Of a DNA stretch of 64,000 nucleotides, positions 51,331-58,940 are shown in pieces (position 1 is the first letter of the stretch; each line of letters opens with the position of its first letter). The DNA lies in NCBI GenBank assembly GCA_902779075.1, contig CACZAK010000001.1:1-64000 (forward strand), written 5' to 3'. The position numbers and the translations under genes are program-made. The notes below the pieces were generated by a model. The model ran no database searches, had not been told where the DNA came from, and worked only from the letters and a program-made list of their open reading frames with translations. The DNA comes from an uncultured bacterium (GTDB lineage Bacteria; Verrucomicrobiota; Kiritimatiellia; RFP12; UBA1067).

Positions 51331-52403
51331 AGATTCTCTTCACGGGCGTTTACAGCCACTTGTACGGCGGACTCGAACGCTTTGCCGAACGTGCGGCGGC
51401 GGCGCTGCGCGAACACGGGCACACGGTCGATGTCGTCGGCGATCCGCCGCGCGAACTGGACGACCGCGATCTCGTGCTGATGCAGAAGATACCGCCGACC
51501 GTTGCCGACCTCCGCCGCCTCAAGGCCCGCTACGGCGACAAGCTGCGTTTCTATGCGCACGACCACGAGTTGTATTGCCTGCGGCGCCACTACTACGATC
51601 CGTTTCGGCGTCTCTGCGACCGCACATACTCGTTCTTTCCCTGCCGCCTGTGCGCGGCGGTCACGCGTCCGCAGTGGGTTCTGCGCAACATTTTTCGCCC
51701 AATCCGAGCATTTATCAAAGAAATGCGCGATGTGCGCACGTTCGTGCCGGCCACCTACATCAAGGACAACCTCGTCAAGAACGGCTTCGCCCCGGAAATG
51801 GTCAAGGTCCTCTATCCGCTCTTCGTGCGCCCGTTCCGCGAAGAGGCCGCCACGCACACGTGGATGCCCGATGGAAAGTTGCGCATCCTCTTCATGGGAC
51901 AGTTGATCGCGGGCAAGGGAGTGGGAATGCTCGTGGACGCCGCAGGGCTTATGTCGCGTCCGCACGAGTTACTTGTCGTCGGCGCTGGGCGCGACGAGGC
52001 GAAGCTCCGCACGCGCGCGTCCGAGGGCGTCAAGTTCCTCGGCTGGCAGGAGAACGCGCAGCGGTTCTTCAAGGATGCAGACGTCTGTGCGGTGCCGTCG
52101 CTCTGGAACGAACCTTACGGAACCGTGGGGGCGGAGGCACTTTCGCACGGAGTACCCGTGGTCACGTTCGACGTGGGCGGTCTTTCGGACTGGTTGATTC
52201 CCGGCGAGACGGGTCTTTTCGCCAAGGCACCGAACGGTCAGACGCGCGTTCCCGAGGCCCGCACGCCCGCCACACTTGCTGCCGCGCTTGACCAGATGGC
52301 CGACCCGCAGAAACTCAAGTACATGAGCGGCCATGCGTTAGATACGGTCGCACGTCTCTTCGACCCCGACCGCTTCCTTTCTGATTTCCTATCCAACTGG
52401 TAA
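51327..52403 (+). CDS. GT4-family glycosyltransferase
   Basis: This 358-aa GT-B enzyme has the N-terminal YSHLYGGLERFAERAAAALR, a Cys-containing central block and the C-terminal donor site LRILFMGQLIAGKGVGMLVDA, FLGWQENAQRFFKDADVCAVPSLWNEP, YGTVGAEALSHGVPVV. It is the last gene of the polysaccharide cluster. Beyond it lies a 441-bp repeat-rich spacer. The sugar is unknown. Confidence 0.94.
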   Translation: MKILFTGVYSHLYGGLERFAERAAAALREHGHTVDVVGDPPRELDDRDLVLMQKIPPTVADLRRLKARYGDKLRFYAHDHELYCLRRHYYDPFRRLCDRTYSFFPCRLCAAVTRPQWVLRNIFRPIRAFIKEMRDVRTFVPATYIKDNLVKNGFAPEMVKVLYPLFVRPFREEAATHTWMPDGKLRILFMGQLIAGKGVGMLVDAAGLMSRPHELLVVGAGRDEAKLRTRASEGVKFLGWQENAQRFFKDADVCAVPSLWNEPYGTVGAEALSHGVPVVTFDVGGLSDWLIPGETGLFAKAPNGQTRVPEARTPATLAAALDQMADPQKLKYMSGHALDTVARLFDPDRFLSDFLSNW

Positions 52404-52559
52404 GCAGTCCATTCCGCACCGTAATATCACGGCTCGGAACGTCTGCTCGACTACCCATTCCGCACCGTAATATTGCTGCCGCGTGGCGTGTCCGCAGGTG
52501 GTGACTCAAGACACTTGACTTGGTGACCGGGGCCAAGACTACTCCAGACGGAAAAACCG

Positions 52560-52644
52560 TGACACCTAGGTGCCAGTGGGTATGACACCTAGGTGTCAGT
52601 GGGTGTGACACCTAGGTGTCAGAGGGTGTGACACCTAGGTGTCA
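52560..52644. repeat. Four tandem 23-bp units with 16-bp palindrome
   Basis: TGACACCTAGGTGTCA begins at 52560, 52583, 52606 and 52629, an exact 23-bp period. Units are joined by GTGGGTG or GAGGGTG. The first copy has one mismatch (GCCA for GTCA). The palindrome suits a dimeric DNA-binding protein or a hairpin. Confidence 0.9.
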
Positions 52645-52813
52645 TGAATCGTAAGTTCTAAGCTCCAAGTTTTCAGCTCTCAAGGAAGTATGATGAACGA
52701 GCTGTCAAAGATGGTTTGCTCGGGCTACTTTTTCCGGAATTCCCCCGAGGACAAAAGCCAGAAGAAAAACGCAGCATGTGCGGTCGCTTGGGAACGCGCG
52801 GCGAAAAATATGG

Positions 52814-52819
52814 TATAAT
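52814..52819 (+). promoter_or_regulatory. Extended -10 promoter of ychF
   Basis: TATGG-TATAAT is followed by a short leader with AGAAGGAG before the ATG at 52845. A weak -35 (TTGGGA, 52788-52793) is 20 bases upstream. Confidence 0.65.
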
Positions 52820-52844
52820 TATCGCCGTCAAGAGAAGGAGTGAA

Positions 52845-53969
52845 ATGAGTCTTTCAGTCGGAATCGTCGGACTGCCCAACGTCGGCAAGTCCACTTTGTT
52901 CAACGCGCTCACGAAGCGTCAGCAGGCCGCGGCGGAGAACTACCCGTTCTGCACGATCGAGCCGAACTCGGCCATCGTGGAGGTACAGGACCCGCGTCTT
53001 GAGGCGCTTGCGGCAATCGCGCACCCGCAGCAGATCATCCGCGCGACGGTCGAGTTCACCGACATCGCCGGCCTCGTCAAGGGCGCCTCTAAGGGCGAGG
53101 GCCTCGGCAACAAGTTCCTCGCGAACATCCGCGAGTGCGACGCGATCCTCCACGTGGTGCGCTGCTTCGAGAACGACGACATCATCCACGTGCAGGAAGG
53201 CGGCAACAAGTCCGCCCCCATCGACCCCGCCGGCGACGCGGAGGTGATCGAGACGGAGCTCATCCTCGCCGACATGGAGCAGCTCCAGAAGCGGTGCGAC
53301 AAGACGCGCAACGAGGCGAAGAGCGACCCGAAGAAGCGTCCCGAGTTCGATGCGATGACCGCGCTCCTCGCCCACCTTGCGGACGGCAAGCCCGTGCGCA
53401 CGTTCCCGCGCGCCGAGGGCGACCCCATCCTGCCGGTGCTGCGCGACCTCCACTTCCTCACGGACAAGAAGACAATCTACTGCGCGAACGTTGCCGAGGA
53501 CGACCTCGCCGACCCGTCCGCCAACCCGCACGTCGCCGCGCTCAAGGCATACGCGGACGCGCAAGGCTGCGAGATGGTGACCATCTGCGCGCAGATGGAG
53601 GCGGACCTCGCCGGACTCTCCGACGCCGAGGCGAAGGAGTTCCTCTCCAGCTACGGCCTCACGGAAAGCTCGCTCGACCGCACGATCAAGCTCGCCTACC
53701 ACACGCTCGGCCTCGCAAGCTTCCTTACGGCAGGTCCGAAGGAGGTGCGCGCTTGGACGTTCCGCCGCGGCTGGAAGGCGCCGCAGTGCGCGGGCGTGAT
53801 CCATACGGACTTCGAGAAGGGCTTCATCCGCGCCCAGGTGATCGCGTTCGACGACTACGTGAAGCACAACGGCGAGGCGGGCGCGCGCGCCGCCGGCGCG
53901 CTGCGTCCCGAGGGCAAGGAATACGAGATGCAGGACGGCGACGTCGTCGAATTCATGTTCAACAAATAG
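52845..53969 (+). CDS. ychF: Ribosome-binding ATPase/GTPase YchF (Obg-like)
   Basis: This 374-aa protein is the conserved YchF/OLA1 P-loop NTPase. It has GLPNVGKSTLFNAL (G1), DIAGLVKGASKGEGLGNKFL (G3 and following), the NV.E replacement of the NKxD motif (YCANVAEDDL) and a C-terminal TGS domain with VIHTDFEKGFIRAQV and EYEMQDGDVVEF. AGAAGGAG precedes the ATG by seven bases. It binds ribosomes and has roles in stress and translation quality. Length and motifs are normal. Confidence 0.97.
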   Translation: MSLSVGIVGLPNVGKSTLFNALTKRQQAAAENYPFCTIEPNSAIVEVQDPRLEALAAIAHPQQIIRATVEFTDIAGLVKGASKGEGLGNKFLANIRECDAILHVVRCFENDDIIHVQEGGNKSAPIDPAGDAEVIETELILADMEQLQKRCDKTRNEAKSDPKKRPEFDAMTALLAHLADGKPVRTFPRAEGDPILPVLRDLHFLTDKKTIYCANVAEDDLADPSANPHVAALKAYADAQGCEMVTICAQMEADLAGLSDAEAKEFLSSYGLTESSLDRTIKLAYHTLGLASFLTAGPKEVRAWTFRRGWKAPQCAGVIHTDFEKGFIRAQVIAFDDYVKHNGEAGARAAGALRPEGKEYEMQDGDVVEFMFNK

Positions 53970-53980
53970 GAGGGGAAACC

Positions 53981-54694
53981 ATGTCAGGCGTCAACACAAT
54001 GAAAGACCACCGCTCGCTGTTCCGTCAGCTCCTGACGGGCATGTACGATGCGGTGCTGATCACCGATCCCAACGGACACCTGTTGGAGATAAACCCCCGC
54101 GCAAAGGAGTTCTTCCAGTACGAGACGGACGAGGTGATCGACCGTCCCGTTAGCCTGTTCATTCCGGGTGTCACGCCTGCGATCGTGCAGCGCATCCGCG
54201 CGGGACTCGACCAGGCCCGACACATGATGCTCGACGCGAACTGCCTCCGCAAGGACCAGACGACGTTCTCCGCCGAGGTGACGGTGTCGGTAATCGACCT
54301 CCTGGATCCCGGCGACCTCGTGTTCACCATCCGCAACACCGAGCGCCGCCGCCGCCAGCTCGACCTCTTCCGCACGAAGGAGAACGCCGCCGACGTCTCG
54401 CAGGCCGCACTGTTCGCCTGCCTGCCCGACGGACGCTTCCGCTGGGTGAACCAGTCCTTCCTCGACACGTTCGGCTACGCCGAGGAGTCTGAGGTCACAA
54501 AGCTCTCCTTCGCGGACATCCTCGCGGACGATCCGCTACAGCCGCTCTTCGCGCAGGCATACGCCGGCGAACCCGGAGCGCTCTGTCTGCACGCCGAGGG
54601 CGACGACGGGTCCGAAGACGTTGAGGTGCGCCTCGCACCCGACGTCCACGGCAAGAAGATATTCGGCGTCGTCGGTTCAGTAATACGGGTGTAG
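53981..54694 (+). CDS. PAS-only protein (two PAS domains, no output domain)
   Basis: This 237-aa protein starts with AGGAGG nine bases upstream, 11 bp after ychF. The first PAS domain covers about 15-125 (DAVLITDPNGHLLEINPRAKEFFQY, then DEVIDRP, and a C-terminal FTIRNTERRRR). A second, shorter one covers about 140-235 (ALFACLPDGRFRWVNQSFLDTFGYAEE). No kinase, cyclase or HTH part follows. It may deliver a signal to one of the kinases in trans, or it may be an ancient fragment of a PAS kinase. Confidence 0.88.
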   Translation: MSGVNTMKDHRSLFRQLLTGMYDAVLITDPNGHLLEINPRAKEFFQYETDEVIDRPVSLFIPGVTPAIVQRIRAGLDQARHMMLDANCLRKDQTTFSAEVTVSVIDLLDPGDLVFTIRNTERRRRQLDLFRTKENAADVSQAALFACLPDGRFRWVNQSFLDTFGYAEESEVTKLSFADILADDPLQPLFAQAYAGEPGALCLHAEGDDGSEDVEVRLAPDVHGKKIFGVVGSVIRV

Positions 54695-54696
54695 CC

Positions 54697-55620
54697 ATGC
54701 GACAGGCCCCACGCTACGCATCGAACGTCGAAGTCCTCCTTGTCAACAAGGCGGACGCCGCGAAGCCGCTCCAGGACTTCCTCGCCGGGCGTCTCGGCCT
54801 CTCGCGCCGCGCGGCGAAGGCGATCATCGACGGACGCAGCGTGTGGGTGAACCGCCGCTGCGTGTGGATCGCGCACCACGCCCTCAAGATCGGAGATTCG
54901 GTAGAGATTCCCCGCGCCGTCATCTCCGCCGCCAAGCGCCAAAAGGGCTCGAACGTGGCGCAGAGGCTCCCCGCAGAAACCTCGCCCGAACGCCGGCACG
55001 TTCGCGTGCTCGTGGATACGGAGTTCTACGTGGTGGCGGACAAGCCCGCCGGTATCGTCTCGTGCAGCGACCCGAACAGCGTAGAGTCTATCCTCCGCAC
55101 CCAACTGCACGAGCCAACGCTTCAAGCGGTCCATCGTCTCGACCGCGATACGACCGGCTGTCTTCTCTTTGCGAAGAACTACCAGGCGTACCTCGCCGCC
55201 GTGGAGGTGTTCAAGACGCACCGCGTGGCTAAGACCTATTTCGCCATCGTCGCGGGACGCTTTGAGCACGCGCACTTCACCGTCGATGCGCCGCTCGACG
55301 GCGAACATGCGCTCTCGCACGTCTCGCGCGAGGCGGCGGGGCCCGACGCATCCTTCCTGCGCGTCCGCATCGAGACGGGCCGCACGAACCAGATTCGTCG
55401 CCATCTTTCAAGCATCCGCTATCCTGTGCTGGGCGACCGCACGTTCGGACTCAAGAGCGCCCGCGATCCGCGTCTCATGGCCGTGCCGCGACAGATGCTG
55501 CACGCCGCCTCGCTTACCTTACCCGACCCGATGGTAAAAGGCGCGGAAATCAAGGCGCACTCCCCTCTCCCAGCCGACTTCCGCTCCACGCTAAAACTCT
55601 TCGGCATGGGCAAACGCTAA
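54697..55620 (+). CDS. RluA-family pseudouridine synthase
   Basis: This 307-aa protein has an N-terminal S4-type RNA-binding domain (about 15-75: LQDFLAGRLGLSRRAAKAII, GRSVWVNRR) and the RluA catalytic core (about 100-300). The catalytic aspartate D149 is in AVHRLDRDTTGCLLFAK, with RIETGRTNQIRRHL further on. It isomerises uridine in rRNA or tRNA, but which site is not clear from sequence. It begins two bases after the PAS gene stop and is likely cotranscribed with it. Confidence 0.94.
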   Translation: MRQAPRYASNVEVLLVNKADAAKPLQDFLAGRLGLSRRAAKAIIDGRSVWVNRRCVWIAHHALKIGDSVEIPRAVISAAKRQKGSNVAQRLPAETSPERRHVRVLVDTEFYVVADKPAGIVSCSDPNSVESILRTQLHEPTLQAVHRLDRDTTGCLLFAKNYQAYLAAVEVFKTHRVAKTYFAIVAGRFEHAHFTVDAPLDGEHALSHVSREAAGPDASFLRVRIETGRTNQIRRHLSSIRYPVLGDRTFGLKSARDPRLMAVPRQMLHAASLTLPDPMVKGAEIKAHSPLPADFRSTLKLFGMGKR

Positions 55621-55656
55621 GTCATCATTCAACAAATAAAGTGCCCCCTATCGAAT

Positions 55657-55695
55657 ATTGTTCACAAATCTTCATTGCCAACATTGTTCACAAAT
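55657..55695 (+). repeat. Paired ATTGTTCACAAAT boxes, 26 bp apart
   Basis: Identical 13-mers at 55657-55669 and 55683-55695, with CTTCATTGCCAAC between. Spacing matches the pair in wza at 28361-28399. The flanking AAT before the first box is also shared. Confidence 0.85.
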
Positions 55696-55743
55696 CAAAA
55701 ATATCAACCTAAATTCCTCATTTCGATTTACCACTCCATGTTA

Positions 55744-55922
55744 TATCTCACGCAGAGGCGCGGAGAGGCAGAGTTCGCAGAGGTTATCCCATTGCTTGAG
55801 CATGTATTTGTTTTCACCAATTGGGTGAAATTTCCGAGATTCTTCTTGTCATATTTTTCTTTTCCGGCAGATTTCTGAACTTTCTCTGCGCTCTCTGCCT
55901 CTCTGCGCCTCTGCGTGAGATA
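55744..55922. mobile_element. MITE-like element with 39-bp terminal inverted repeats
   Basis: The left end (55744-55782, starting TATCTCACGCAGAGGCGC) is repeated inverted at 55884-55922 with about four mismatches. The interior is about 100 bp of AT-rich DNA with a palindrome TTTCACCAATTGGGTGAAA (55813-55831). No transposase is encoded. CTCTGCG-rich repeats of this kind are spread widely in environmental bacterial genomes. Confidence 0.55.
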
Positions 55923-55939
55923 CTTACCGTAGCGAGATA

Positions 55940-58291
55940 TTACTTGCTTAACTGTTTCTTGATGCGTTCGACCGTGCGCCTCACCTCGTGTGCGTTCGGC
56001 AGTATCTCAAGCGCGCGCTCCGCGTATGGGAGCGCCCCCTTCGGGTCCCCCCGCCGCAGATGGCACTGAGCAAGGTTGTTGAGAACGGCAGGGTCATTGG
56101 GACGGGTCTCAAGGCAACGCTCCAGGTATGTCTGCGCGCGAACATACTGTGCCTGTACGAAGAAATCCATGCCGATTGCGAAGTTGGCGGACGGATCGTC
56201 CGGCGAAACATCAAGCACGCTCAACGCGAACGGACGGGCAAGGGCGAAGTCCGCGCGGCTGAGCCCGCGCCTCAACCCCTCACGCGCCGTCATGCGCTCC
56301 AGCTTCCGCTTGCTCGCCCACGCCATCGTGGCGCGGATGTTTTCGAGCGCGGCGTTCTTCCTGTCTAGCTCGTCGGCAAGTTGCGTATCCTCCATCGCAA
56401 GCTCGCGCTCGCCCGCCTCGTCGTAGGCGTTTGCGCGGTGGCGCGCGAGAATCGCCAGACGCCACTGGGCGAACAGGAACGCATTTCGCAGCGACCGATC
56501 CACGGTCCCATCGGGATTGCCCCATTCGTAGATTGCAAGAACGCGCCGCGCAAGGGCGCGTGCCGCCTCCGCGCCGCGCTTCGCCTCCTCTGGGGAAAGC
56601 CCTTCGGGACGCGCCACCAAACCCGAACATGCCGGCATCGGTCGCCCATGACGCTGCCACAGCTCAAATCCAATCTGCACGGCGTAGTCCTTCGCCTTGT
56701 CGGGACGCGTCCGCACCCATGTTCTCAGGACGTCCGGTGCACCGCTTTTGAGCAGCACCTTGTCCTCCGCGTTGGTGACGCCCCGCGAGCGCAGGTAGAT
56801 TTCACGCGAATCTTCGCTCCCGCCCATCATGGAAAGCGCAGTCAAATGTCCGCCCTTCTCTGCCGCCGCCAGCTCAACGGCGGCGTCCAGTCCGCCGTCG
56901 GTGAAAAGGTATTTTACGTCGCGACACTCTTCGGCGGTTTCGCGCGCGGCGTCCGACACCACGCCGAGCATCGCACGCTCCAGACGCTGCGCGCGGAACG
57001 GAATCACGCATCCAAGAATCAAGACGGGCAGGAAAAGGAACACGGTGCGGACAACCCGCTGAACGCGGTTGAGGGATGCGAACGCCTCCGCCGCCCCAGC
57101 CGATTCCGCCGCGTCCTGGAAGCGGAGCGTCGTGATGCGGCGGAAGTTGCGCAGATACAGCTCGATGGTGAATACGGAAAGCGCCCATAGCACCGCCAGA
57201 GAACAGAGAAACGCCGCCACGCACTTCAGCACGTCGTCGCGCACGCACCCATGTTCGCCCGCCCATGTCCAGAACCAGAGCTGGTTCGCACCCGTCAGCT
57301 GCGAAAATGCAATCAGACAACAGACCAAGAACATCAGGCCGTCAAAGTACTCGAGGTGCTTCTCGTCGTCCGTCGCCCGCTTGATGAACCCAAGCTCGAC
57401 CAGCACGGGACACACCGCCACCACGAAAAAGATGAACATGCCGGCCGGTGAACAGGCGTTCAAGAGCGCCCTCAAATAACGAATGGGAACCGCGAGTGCA
57501 TAGTCGCTCCACTCTTTCCAGCCGAACGCCGCAAGTCCGTCAAGGTATCCAAATGCGTACACTTCAAGCGCCGTACCCACGATCACGCCACCCAAGAACG
57601 ACAGAGTGAGACGCCACGGCAGAAGCGCGTTGGCAAGCGGATTCTCCAACACCACCGAGTTTTCAACTCCATACAGACGCCAGCGGATGTAGAGCAGGGC
57701 AATCAATCCGAAAAGGATCACCGCACCAACGGGCGTGTCGGCGGCAAGAAGTCCGATGATCGCGAACGCCGAAAAAAGCATGGGACGCCGCCCGCTCTTG
57801 AAATACACGACCACGCAGATTGTGGTAAAAACCACAAGCAACGCCTGAAGCGCGGATGGCGAGAACCAGCCGAACGTTCTCCACACAGGGTCGGAACAGC
57901 AGAAAATGGCCACACCCTGAAACAACACGATGCGCACCCACGCGCGCCACCACCACACAACATGCTCCCCGCGCCGGAGCGAGGCAGGCACGATCATTTC
58001 AAAAAGCATCACGGTCAGAACGGCAAGGACGCCAAGCGACACATGTCCCGCCACGCGGAGGACGGTCTCCGCCGTCTGTAACCCGAGATTCCGGCAAAGA
58101 GGTGCGGCGATGTACTGCCATAACAGCGCGGTCGTGTCTTTCGGCGGACGCAGCCCCGCCGCGATGGAAAGGTGTTCCATCAAGTCGGGCGGCACGGAAT
58201 CAAACTGCCACACCCACGCAAGTGTGGCAACTGCCGCACCGAACAGCAGCACGTAGAGACGGTTGCGGAAACTTTGCCAGCCGCCCGTCAT
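55940..58291 (-). CDS. Polytopic membrane protein with C-terminal TPR domain
   Basis: The ATG at 58291 (AGAGG nine bases upstream, five bases below the previous stop) gives 783 aa. Residues about 10-460 contain roughly 10-11 TM helices. The central part (about 470-640) is soluble and probably extracytoplasmic. Residues about 680-780 hold TPR units, including LDVSPDDPSANFAIGMDFF, RPNDPAVLNNLAQCHLRRGD and PKGALPYAERALEILPNAHE. I know of no named family. The layout recalls PMT-like or O-antigen-ligase-like membrane proteins with TPR tails, but no catalytic motif is evident. It follows the PEP-CTERM gene. Confidence 0.75.
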   Translation of the reverse strand: MTGGWQSFRNRLYVLLFGAAVATLAWVWQFDSVPPDLMEHLSIAAGLRPPKDTTALLWQYIAAPLCRNLGLQTAETVLRVAGHVSLGVLAVLTVMLFEMIVPASLRRGEHVVWWWRAWVRIVLFQGVAIFCCSDPVWRTFGWFSPSALQALLVVFTTICVVVYFKSGRRPMLFSAFAIIGLLAADTPVGAVILFGLIALLYIRWRLYGVENSVVLENPLANALLPWRLTLSFLGGVIVGTALEVYAFGYLDGLAAFGWKEWSDYALAVPIRYLRALLNACSPAGMFIFFVVAVCPVLVELGFIKRATDDEKHLEYFDGLMFLVCCLIAFSQLTGANQLWFWTWAGEHGCVRDDVLKCVAAFLCSLAVLWALSVFTIELYLRNFRRITTLRFQDAAESAGAAEAFASLNRVQRVVRTVFLFLPVLILGCVIPFRAQRLERAMLGVVSDAARETAEECRDVKYLFTDGGLDAAVELAAAEKGGHLTALSMMGGSEDSREIYLRSRGVTNAEDKVLLKSGAPDVLRTWVRTRPDKAKDYAVQIGFELWQRHGRPMPACSGLVARPEGLSPEEAKRGAEAARALARRVLAIYEWGNPDGTVDRSLRNAFLFAQWRLAILARHRANAYDEAGERELAMEDTQLADELDRKNAALENIRATMAWASKRKLERMTAREGLRRGLSRADFALARPFALSVLDVSPDDPSANFAIGMDFFVQAQYVRAQTYLERCLETRPNDPAVLNNLAQCHLRRGDPKGALPYAERALEILPNAHEVRRTVERIKKQLSK

Positions 58292-58295
58292 GCCA

Positions 58296-58940
58296 TCATG
58301 CCTCTTTTCTCTTGCGCCGGAGCGCCAGGAACGCAAATCCAAGCAACGTCAGCAAGCCGCTCGAAGGCTCGGGAACTGGCGTATAAAAACTCGTCGGCGT
58401 CCAGACTGCCATCGCCGAAGGATTCAATCCGAACGACTCGTGGATGTAGGCACCAAGCGAGGAATACGTCGCCGACGCGCTCGTAGCCACAGTCGTCCAG
58501 TTGTCGCTGGAGTCGATGTTGCCAAGCTCCACGGTGAAGCAGTACTCCGGCGTTCCTTCGGAGTAGTCGCCCGACGGCGACTGGTTGCCGGTCGGAACGC
58601 CTGCACCCCAGTAGCCGCTTTCGTCGGTGAACGACACGCCAAACTCACCACTGCCCACGTCAAGGCCATAGCCGGGAACGTAGAGGTCGAGAAACACATC
58701 TTGTCCGTCCTGGATGCTACCTCCCGTCACGCGAATGCGCGCGGCGAAATCGGAGCCGGACGTGGCCACCGTCGGATCGGCGAAGTAGTCGGAGATCGTC
58801 ACCTCCGTACCGTCACCCTTCGTCACCGTCGCGCTGTCGTTGATCATCCAGTAGAGAACGTCGTTCTCGCCGGCGGATGACACATCCGCCATCAGGGCTA
58901 TCGCCGTAAGCGCGGCTATCTTGAACCAGTCAAATCTCAT
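58296..58940 (-). CDS. PEP-CTERM sorting-domain protein
   Basis: This 214-aa secreted protein has a signal peptide (about 1-23, ending SSAG), a beta-rich body and a C-terminal sorting signal: VPEPSSG, a hydrophobic helix and RRKRKEA. Such tails are processed by exosortase and are typical of biofilm- and polysaccharide-forming Gram-negative bacteria, including PVC members. No exosortase gene is in the window. Start and stop overlap the neighbours closely (ATGA with the upstream giant gene). Confidence 0.92.
   Translation of the reverse strand: MRFDWFKIAALTAIALMADVSSAGENDVLYWMINDSATVTKGDGTEVTISDYFADPTVATSGSDFAARIRVTGGSIQDGQDVFLDLYVPGYGLDVGSGEFGVSFTDESGYWGAGVPTGNQSPSGDYSEGTPEYCFTVELGNIDSSDNWTTVATSASATYSSLGAYIHESFGLNPSAMAVWTPTSFYTPVPEPSSGLLTLLGFAFLALRRKRKEA

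Larger units (their letters stand above)
52404..52844. other. Repeat-rich intergenic region, 441 bp
   Basis: It contains a 19-bp direct repeat (CCATTCCGCACCGTAATAT at 52409-52427 and 52455-52473), four 23-bp palindromic units (52560-52644) and the ychF promoter. No convincing coding frame is seen. It marks the border between the polysaccharide cluster and housekeeping genes. Confidence 0.75.
55621..55939. other. Convergent intergenic region, 319 bp
   Basis: AT-rich and non-coding between the pseudouridine synthase and the leftward TPR gene. It holds the paired ATTGTTCACAAAT boxes and a 179-bp inverted-repeat element. A 67-codon frame here is judged not to be a gene. Confidence 0.7.

Noticed and set aside
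52560..52644. CRISPR array
   Set aside because: Joints between repeats are only seven bases and nearly identical, and no cas gene is near. It is a palindromic tandem repeat.
55675..55878. 67-codon frame in the intergenic region
   Set aside because: It runs through the paired boxes and one arm of the inverted-repeat element, lacks a ribosome site and shows no domain.
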